Below are positions 1-3,814 of a DNA stretch of 5,704 bases, one piece after another (the stretch's first letter is position 1; each line of letters opens with the position of its first letter). The translations under genes were made by a program, and so were the position numbers. A model generated the notes under the pieces. It was not told where the DNA came from. It saw nothing but the letters and a program-made list of their open reading frames with translations, and ran no database searches. The stretch is from an uncultured Burkholderiales bacterium (GTDB taxonomy: Bacteria; Pseudomonadota; Gammaproteobacteria; Burkholderiales; Burkholderiaceae_E): assembly GCA_903923345.1 (NCBI GenBank), contig CAIXXI010000520.1, forward strand, positions 1-5,704. The letters run 5' to 3'.

Positions 1-121
1 GACACCTCGGACCAATCATTGGGCTCAGTCCGAATCGGTAAATCAGGATCAGGCCCTGCACGAGTCGAGTCGGTGCTTGCCGGACATGGCCTGCAATGGT
101 GTGAAGTGCCTGCCGAATCAT
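1..121 (-). CDS. yidD: YidD, membrane protein insertion efficiency factor (5' part only)
   Basis: YidD is a small inner-membrane-associated protein that helps the YidC/Sec pathway insert proteins into the membrane. Translating the minus strand from 121 gives 40 residues and one extra base before the window ends. The stretch LILIYRFGLSPMIGPRC (residues 24-40) matches the family core, an amphipathic segment followed by Y-R-x-x-x-S-P and the conserved P-R-C. The rest (normally F-Y-P-T-C-S and a short tail) lies outside the window. The ATG at 121-119 overlaps the rnpA stop as ATGA, the usual coupled arrangement, and no Shine-Dalgarno sequence is visible, so translation probably depends on ribosomes leaving rnpA. 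The N-terminus is about 15 residues longer than many YidD proteins. A GTG at 61-59 would give a more typical length, but the overlap favours 121. Identity is secure; the exact start is less so. Confidence 0.88.
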   Translation of the reverse strand, partial: MIRQALHTIAGHVRQAPTRLVQGLILIYRFGLSPMIGPRC

Positions 122-567
122 GATGCCGATCGCGCCAATCGCATGGACAGCCGGCCAAGCAGGCGGTCCATGTCCGCTCGGATGTGGCGTTTGAGTTGGC
201 CATCCGTCAATCGACGCTTGAAAACCTTGATGCCTTGACCACGAGCGTCCTTTTGCGGCACAGCCGGATCATGCGGTAAGTCGACCAGTTGAATGCGCAG
301 TGACCAACTGCCAAGCAGGGCTGCGTCGTGTTGAATTCGACTCGAATCACCCGCTTGAACGCTTTCGGGCTGCGCCAGACAGGCATGCCGATGCGATTCA
401 CGAATCACCCGGCGAACGAGGTTTCTGACTGGAGAAGATGGCACCAGCTTGCGCGAGACAGCCATCATGAGACGGGGACTCGACGGGTCAGTGTGAGGGC
501 GCGCAGCCAGAACCAGCCAGTCTCCGGACAGCCGGTGGGAGGAGCGGTGCGCCGACGACTTGCCCAC
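118..567 (-). CDS. rnpA: Ribonuclease P protein component, divergent, N-terminus short
   Basis: RnpA is the basic protein that binds the catalytic RNase P RNA and helps it remove 5' leaders from precursor tRNAs. The 149-residue product has the hallmark region RLMMAVSRKLVPSSPVRN (32-49) followed by LVRRVIRESHR, corresponding to the family's central strand and RNR helix. The usual R-N-R-x-x-R-R reads R-N-L-V-R-R. Position between rpmH and yidD agrees fully. The start is GTG at 567; an in-frame TGA at 579-577 prevents a longer reading and no Shine-Dalgarno sequence is present. Compared with E. coli RnpA the segment before the SRK strand is about 14 residues short, so the first helix with its conserved Phe is missing. 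Residues about 61-113 contain extra sequence before the last helix (about 120-145), making the protein longer than the usual 115-125 residues. A frameshift near the 5' end is possible (see findings). Family identity is firm; integrity of the N-terminus is uncertain. Confidence 0.85.
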   Translation of the reverse strand: MGKSSAHRSSHRLSGDWLVLAARPHTDPSSPRLMMAVSRKLVPSSPVRNLVRRVIRESHRHACLAQPESVQAGDSSRIQHDAALLGSWSLRIQLVDLPHDPAVPQKDARGQGIKVFKRRLTDGQLKRHIRADMDRLLGRLSMRLARSAS

Positions 568-576
568 ACGGTTGCA

Positions 577-597
577 TCATGCGCCTTTGGCGCATGA
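577..597 (-). repeat. Perfect 9-bp hairpin between rpmH and rnpA
   Basis: On the plus strand the arms are TCATGCGCC and GGCGCATGA with a TTT loop (AAA in the minus-strand transcript). The hairpin starts 8 nt after the rpmH stop and ends 9 nt before the rnpA GTG, occupying nearly the whole gap. No T run follows on either strand, so it is not a standard intrinsic terminator. It could mark an RNA processing site, stabilise the rpmH 3' end, or lower rnpA translation by covering its initiation region. The pairing is seen directly; the roles are inference. Confidence 0.6.
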
Positions 598-605
598 ATC
601 CGGGA

Positions 606-740
606 TCAGACGCCCAGGCGCTTGCGGCCTTTGGCGCGGCGTGCACGAATGACCGCACGGCCACCGCGGGTCTTCATCCGGACCAGAAAGCCGTGGGTGC
701 GCTTGCGGCGAACCACTGAAGGTTGATACGTGCGTTTCAT
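606..740 (-). CDS. rpmH: 50S ribosomal protein L34
   Basis: L34 is a small, very basic protein that packs into 23S rRNA in the large ribosomal subunit. The 44-residue product begins MKRTYQPSVVRRKRTHGF, continues LVRMKTRGGRAVIRARRAKG and ends RKRLGV, matching the family along its whole length and at its usual size in betaproteobacteria. It is too short to appear in most ORF lists. The ATG at 740-738 is preceded by AAGAGA (752-747) with a 6-nt gap, a reasonable ribosome site. It is the first gene of the leftward rpmH-rnpA-yidD group, transcribed from the promoter at 767-795 with a predicted leader of about 20 nt, and it diverges from dnaA as in most bacteria. Confidence 0.98.
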   Translation of the reverse strand: MKRTYQPSVVRRKRTHGFLVRMKTRGGRAVIRARRAKGRKRLGV

Positions 741-766
741 GGCGAGTCTCTTGGGAAAAGCCCGCC

Positions 767-795
767 ATTACATCAAGGGTCGATCCCTGTGTCAA
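767..795 (-). promoter_or_regulatory. Sigma-70 type promoter for rpmH-rnpA-yidD
   Basis: Read on the minus strand, a perfect -35 TTGACA (795-790) is followed by exactly 17 nt and a -10 TGTAAT (772-767), one mismatch from TATAAT. An A5 run lies directly upstream of the -35 (796-800), resembling a short UP element. Transcription should start near 760, giving a leader of about 20 nt before the rpmH ATG at 740. This is the best promoter match I noticed, consistent with the high demand for a ribosomal protein. It is unproven experimentally. Confidence 0.75.
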
Positions 796-800
796 TTTTT

Positions 801-814
801 GATTCAAGAGAATC
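801..814. repeat. Short inverted repeat GATTC-AAGA-GAATC
   Basis: Two perfect 5-bp arms are separated by 4 nt, located just upstream of the rpmH -35 and about 25 bp from the dnaA-side DnaA box. The position between divergent promoters would suit a protein-binding operator, but a 5-bp dyad is short enough to arise by chance. The role is unknown. Confidence 0.3.
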
Positions 815-838
815 TGGGCTCGATCAAACTGCCTAGCC

Positions 839-847
839 TGTGGATAA
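839..847 (-). promoter_or_regulatory. Perfect DnaA box upstream of dnaA
   Basis: TGTGGATAA on the plus strand is the exact complement of the consensus TTATCCACA. It lies 103 bp before the dnaA ATG in the rpmH-dnaA gap. DnaA boxes here are known in other bacteria to mediate self-repression of dnaA and can belong to a split origin. It ends 2 bp before the -10-like TAAAAT, so bound DnaA could block RNA polymerase. The sequence match is certain; function is inferred. Confidence 0.8.
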
Positions 848-849
848 GG

Positions 850-855
850 TAAAAT
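850..855 (+). promoter_or_regulatory. Possible -10 element of the dnaA promoter
   Basis: TAAAAT is one mismatch from TATAAT and lies immediately downstream of the DnaA box. No good -35 sits 16-18 nt upstream (that stretch reads AAACTGCC), so the promoter would be weak or need an activator. It would give a dnaA leader of about 90 nt. Assigned mainly on position; low confidence. Confidence 0.25.
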
Positions 856-950
856 CTTCGGTCCTCCCATCTGCCTGTCTACCGCTTTCTTCGAAAGCTC
901 GGACACCAGCCCCATTCAGGCTCCCGGAACCGTCCCGCTCTGCGCACTCG

Positions 951-2360
951 ATGAACGACCTTTGGCAAGCCTGCGCATCGCACCTCGAGAGCGAACTGCC
1001 CGAACAGTTGTATCGGACCTGGATCAAGCCGCTGGTCTTCCTGGGTTATGACGACGATGGCCATGTCCTCAAGCTGGGTGCCCCCAACCGGGTGAAGCTC
1101 GACTGGGTCAAAGGCCAATACGGTGAGCGCATCGGTGCATTGGCGGCTCAACTGCTGGGTCCGCAGACCCGGGTCAGTTTCGAAATCAGTGCGTCCAATG
1201 ACGACTCAAGCAGTGCGCCCACCCCCGACGCCATTGCGGTTCAACATTCAAGCGAGTCACCTTCTGGCGCCGCTGAACGCAATGGCGCTTTGCCGACTGC
1301 CGGCATGCCTGCTCAGCCTGCGGCGCTGCTGGATCGATCGCGCATCAATCCTGAATTCACCTTTGGCAGCTTCGTCACCGGCAAGGCCAATGACCTGGCC
1401 CGGGCAGCAGCCCTGCAAGTGGCTGATCACCCAGGCGGCGCTTACAACCCGCTGTTCCTCTATGGCGGTGTGGGGTTAGGCAAGACGCACCTGATCCATG
1501 CAGTGGGTAACGCCATACTGGGTCGCAATCCGCGCGGCAACGTTCGCTACATCACTGCCAACCAGTTCTTTCAGGACATGGTCGCCTCGATTCGTCGCCA
1601 GTCTGTCGATGAATTCAAGCGGTACTACCACTCGCTCGATTTGCTGCTGATTGACGACATCCAGTTTTTTGCAGGCAAGGAGCGCTCTCAGGAAGAGTTC
1701 TTCTACGCATTCGAGAACCTGATCGCTGAACGCAAGCAAATCATCATCTCTTCGGATACCTATCCCAAAGAGATGTCGGGTATCGATGACCGCCTGATAT
1801 CGCGATTCAATTCGGGTCTGATCGTGGCCATCGAGCCACCCGAACTTGAAATGCGTGTCGCGATCCTGATGCGTAAAGCTGAATCGGCTGGTCACCGTCT
1901 TGATGACGACGTCGCCTTCTTCGTGGCCAAACATATTCGGCAGAATGTTCGCGAACTGGAAGGCGCATTGCGTCGCATCCTGGCTTATGCCCAGTTCCGC
2001 AATGAGCCGATCACCCTCGAGCTGGTCAAGGAAGCGCTGAAGGACTTGCTGTCATTCAACCGCGGGCAGATTTCAGTCGAATTCATCCAGAAGTCGGTCG
2101 CCGACTTCTACAAGATGAAGGTGGCTGACATGTACAGCAAACGACGACCGGCCAATATTGCGTTGCCGCGTCAAATTGCGATGTATCTGGCAAAAGAACT
2201 GACGCAAAAGAGCCTGCCCGAGATTGGTGAACTCTTTGGCGGCCGAGACCACACCACAGTGCTGCATGCGGTTCGTAAAATCACCGAGTTGCGCCAGCAC
2301 CGCACGGATCTGAATCACCAGATCCACGTCCTGGAACAGACCCTGCGGGAGTACCTGTGA
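951..2360 (+). CDS. dnaA: Chromosomal replication initiator protein DnaA
   Basis: DnaA is the AAA+ ATPase that binds DnaA boxes at oriC, forms a filament, melts the duplex and loads the DnaB helicase. The 469-residue product has all four domains. Domain I (1-80) starts MNDLWQACASHLESELP and contains W-I-K-P and APNR-x-KLDWVK. Domain II (about 81-130) is a short low-complexity linker. Domain III has Walker A GGVGLGKTH (172-180, K178), Walker B LLLIDDIQFF (231-240), sensor 1 SSD (267-269), arginine finger R285 in DDRLISRF and sensor 2 R334 in NVRELEGALRR. Domain IV has K-R-R (397-399, including the box-contacting Arg equivalent to E. coli R399) and the signature GGRDHTTVLHAVRKI (430-444). The frame is open upstream to a GTG at 840, but the family N-terminus begins at ATG 951 and the extra residues resemble nothing known. 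No Shine-Dalgarno sequence precedes 951. No key residue is missing, so it should be fully functional. Confidence 0.98.
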   Translation: MNDLWQACASHLESELPEQLYRTWIKPLVFLGYDDDGHVLKLGAPNRVKLDWVKGQYGERIGALAAQLLGPQTRVSFEISASNDDSSSAPTPDAIAVQHSSESPSGAAERNGALPTAGMPAQPAALLDRSRINPEFTFGSFVTGKANDLARAAALQVADHPGGAYNPLFLYGGVGLGKTHLIHAVGNAILGRNPRGNVRYITANQFFQDMVASIRRQSVDEFKRYYHSLDLLLIDDIQFFAGKERSQEEFFYAFENLIAERKQIIISSDTYPKEMSGIDDRLISRFNSGLIVAIEPPELEMRVAILMRKAESAGHRLDDDVAFFVAKHIRQNVRELEGALRRILAYAQFRNEPITLELVKEALKDLLSFNRGQISVEFIQKSVADFYKMKVADMYSKRRPANIALPRQIAMYLAKELTQKSLPEIGELFGGRDHTTVLHAVRKITELRQHRTDLNHQIHVLEQTLREYL

Positions 2361-2391
2361 TGCCGCACGGGGCCGCCTGGACTGCCAGACC

Positions 2392-2400
2392 TGTGGACAA
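2392..2400 (-). promoter_or_regulatory. DnaA box, one mismatch
   Basis: TGTGGACAA is the complement of TTGTCCACA, differing from TTATCCACA only at position 3. It begins 32 bp after the dnaA stop and directly precedes the inverted pair of weaker sites, so it may anchor a DnaA assembly at the left side of the candidate origin. Confidence 0.6.
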
Positions 2401-2404
2401 CTGC

Positions 2405-2422
2405 ATGCACAAGCCTGTGCAT
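2405..2422. repeat. Inverted repeat of two degenerate DnaA boxes
   Basis: Perfect 7-bp arms ATGCACA and TGTGCAT flank a 4-nt AGCC centre. Each arm is the last seven bases of the DnaA-box pattern TTATNCACA, while the first two bases deviate (GC on the left, CG on the right), so each site scores 7 of 9. They face each other and follow the stronger box at 2392-2400. They may be low-affinity DnaA sites, or the dyad may form a hairpin in the dnaA transcript; there is no T run for a terminator. Confidence 0.5.
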
Positions 2423-2594
2423 CGACACTGTATGAAGTCTGTATCAGGGTCGGAATTGCCAGTGAACAAACTTGAGCAACTCGGGGTGATCAGCTTGATG
2501 CGTCAAACCATCCCCACTCGCGCAAGACAGACCCGGCACCGATCAACAGCCTTTGCAGTTGCAGCAAACGCCCTGTCCATGCGGATCTCGGGGC

Positions 2595-2603
2595 TTATTC
2601 ACA
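2595..2603 (+). promoter_or_regulatory. Perfect DnaA box beside the A-rich stretch
   Basis: TTATTCACA fits TTATNCACA exactly. A second, weaker site ATATCCACC (7 of 9) follows in the same orientation, sharing one base, so two DnaA molecules could sit in tandem pointing to the A-rich region that ends at dnaN. This is the expected geometry for a box adjoining an unwinding element. Confidence 0.7.
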
Positions 2604-2620
2604 TATCCACCGACTACAAC

Positions 2621-2644
2621 ATTCAGTCAACAACAATCAGTCAA
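2621..2644 (+). repeat. Direct repeat in the putative unwinding element
   Basis: ATTCAGTCAA (2621-2630) recurs as AATCAGTCAA (2635-2644) with one mismatch and a 14-bp offset; a CAACAACAA run (2628-2636) overlaps both. The repeats sit 17 bp right of the perfect DnaA box, and the second runs into the dnaN ribosome site. Repeated A-rich motifs next to a box are typical of melting regions, but function here is inferred. Confidence 0.45.
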
Positions 2645-2649
2645 GGAAG
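2643..2649 (+). promoter_or_regulatory. Ribosome binding site of dnaN
   Basis: AAGGAAG is the clearest Shine-Dalgarno sequence in the window. The AAGGA core is 5 nt from the ATG at 2653 and 8 nt from the ATG at 2656, so either is possible; alignment with the family N-terminus favours 2656. dnaA and gyrB have no comparable site. Confidence 0.7.
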
Positions 2650-2655
2650 ACAATG

Positions 2656-3762
2656 ATGTTGATGATCAAGGCCACCCGTGATGCCATCCTGCGCCCCCTG
2701 CAAATGGTTGCAGGCATTGTGGAGCGACGTCACACCCTCCCGATCCTGGCCAACGTGCTGATTCGAAAACAAGGTGATCAGGTCTCGTTCCTGGCCACCG
2801 ACATCGAGATTCAGATCCAGACTTCGGCGGCCATTGGGGCAGGGCCTGAAGATGTGGCCATCACCGTTAACACCCGCAAGCTGATCGATATCCTGCGTTC
2901 TTTGCCAGAATCTGAGATCAGCATCAGCGTGGCCTCACGCAAGCTGACAATCGCTGCAGGCAAAAGTCGGTTTTCACTTCAAACGCTTGGGCCGGAAGAG
3001 TTTCCGACGGTCGCGGCCAATGACAGTCCGGTTGCCAGCCTTTCATTGCCGCAAAAGCAATTGCGCCATTTGTTTGCCCTGGTGCATTTCGCAATGGCTC
3101 AGCAGGACATTCGCTACTACCTCAACGGCTTGCTGTTTGTGGCTGACGGCAGCCAGGTCAAGGTGGTTGCCACAGACGGTCACCGACTGGCTTACAGTGC
3201 CCTCGACACGGCGCCAATTGCCGGTTCACGCCAGGAAGTCATTATTCCGCGCAAAACCATCACCGAATTGCAGCGGCTGCTGGCTGACTCCGATGAACCC
3301 ATTGGTATCGATATCGCCGGCAACCAGATTCGGTTTCGGTTTGGAGAGGTGGAGTTACTGTCCAAGCTGGTCGAAGGCAAGTTCCCCGACTATCAACGGG
3401 TGATTCCGACCGGATACACCAAAGCGATCATGTTGTCGCGCGATGCCTGGGCCAGTTCACTCACCCGCGCCTCGATCCTCACCTCAGAAAAATTCAAAGG
3501 GGTGCGCTTCAGTTTAAATCCGGGCAGCCTGAAAATTCAGACCAGCAATTCCGAGCAGGAAGAAGCGACCGAGGAACTCGACATTGAGTACACCGGCGAA
3601 CCGCTGGAAGTCGGTTTCAACGTCACTTATCTGCTCGATGCCTTGAGTAATCTCAAGGTCGAGACGGTTCGAGCGGAATTTGGTGATGCCAACTCCAGTG
3701 CACTGATATCCATACCCGGCGAAGACAGCTTTAAATACGTGGTCATGCCGATGCGTATCTGA
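2656..3762 (+). CDS. dnaN: DNA polymerase III beta sliding clamp
   Basis: DnaN forms a head-to-tail dimeric ring around DNA that tethers DNA polymerase III and serves as a docking platform for other polymerases, MutS, ligase and Hda. The 368-residue product has the three repeated clamp domains (about 1-122, 123-246, 247-368). Recognisable stretches are IVERRHTLPILANVLI (21-36), FAMAQQDIRYYLNGLLF (145-161), VATDGHRLAY (171-180), KLVEGKFPDYQRVIP (237-251) and C-terminal YVVMPMRI. The partner-binding pocket is intact: T173, G175, H176, R177, L178, P244, R248, V249 and the final M-P-M-R-I. Two ATG codons occur in tandem (2653 and 2656). The second gives MLMIKATRDAIL, which lines up with the usual MQLVKTxRD start and has better ribosome-site spacing. 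It lies after the candidate origin and 52 bp before gyrB, probably cotranscribed with dnaA at least in part. Confidence 0.97.
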   Translation: MLMIKATRDAILRPLQMVAGIVERRHTLPILANVLIRKQGDQVSFLATDIEIQIQTSAAIGAGPEDVAITVNTRKLIDILRSLPESEISISVASRKLTIAAGKSRFSLQTLGPEEFPTVAANDSPVASLSLPQKQLRHLFALVHFAMAQQDIRYYLNGLLFVADGSQVKVVATDGHRLAYSALDTAPIAGSRQEVIIPRKTITELQRLLADSDEPIGIDIAGNQIRFRFGEVELLSKLVEGKFPDYQRVIPTGYTKAIMLSRDAWASSLTRASILTSEKFKGVRFSLNPGSLKIQTSNSEQEEATEELDIEYTGEPLEVGFNVTYLLDALSNLKVETVRAEFGDANSSALISIPGEDSFKYVVMPMRI

Positions 3763-3783
3763 GCGTCGATACACCGCTTTGTT

Positions 3784-3804
3784 CCGGACCACGGTCCGGC
3801 TTTT
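3784..3804 (+). terminator. GC-rich hairpin with short T run between dnaN and gyrB
   Basis: Arms CCGGACC (3784-3790) and GGTCCGG (3793-3799) are perfect complements around AC; in RNA this would fold as 6 bp with a CACG loop. It is followed by C then TTTT (3801-3804), a short tract interrupted by G. It begins 22 nt after the dnaN stop and ends 10 nt before the gyrB ATG. It resembles a weak intrinsic terminator or attenuator, and it could also restrict ribosome access to gyrB. The structure is seen; termination strength is not known. Confidence 0.5.
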
Positions 3805-3814
3805 GTCCCGCAGC

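Larger units (their letters stand above)
2361..2655. other. Candidate replication origin (oriC) between dnaA and dnaN
   Basis: This 295-bp gap holds several DnaA-box-like sites: TGTGGACAA (2392-2400, 8 of 9 to consensus on the minus strand), an inverted pair with the ATGCACA core (2405-2422), AGTGAACAA (2461-2469, 7 of 9 on the minus strand), perfect TTATTCACA (2595-2603), then ATATCCACC (2603-2611, 7 of 9). Positions 2613-2652 are about 60 percent A+T, well above the surrounding DNA, and contain direct repeats, as expected for an unwinding element. The gap between dnaA and dnaN is a classical oriC position. The rpmH-dnaA gap with one perfect box is the alternative or a second half of a bipartite origin. 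No GC-skew calculation was possible. Confidence 0.6.

Noticed and set aside
328..597. 89-codon plus-strand frame opposite rnpA
   Set aside because: It is antisense to a recognised gene and encodes no known motif.
801..814. Pair of GANTC sites suggesting CcrM cell-cycle methylation
   Set aside because: CcrM control is characteristic of alphaproteobacteria and the genes here are betaproteobacterial; two such sites in a short dyad are not evidence of methylation control.
840..950. In-frame GTG-started extension of dnaA by 37 codons
   Set aside because: The peptide is low-complexity and unlike DnaA, the GTG lies inside the DnaA box and next to the probable promoter, and the family N-terminus begins exactly at ATG 951.
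1476..1934. 152-codon minus-strand frame inside dnaA
   Set aside because: Shadow of the dnaA coding strand; the plus-strand protein matches DnaA throughout, including Walker A and B.
2357..2656. 99-codon plus-strand frame spanning the whole dnaA-dnaN gap, overlapping both genes by a few bases
   Set aside because: It covers all DnaA boxes and the A-rich stretch, has no recognisable protein motif, a composition typical of translated noncoding DNA and no ribosome site. The neat overlaps at both ends look accidental, though conservation in relatives would reopen the case.
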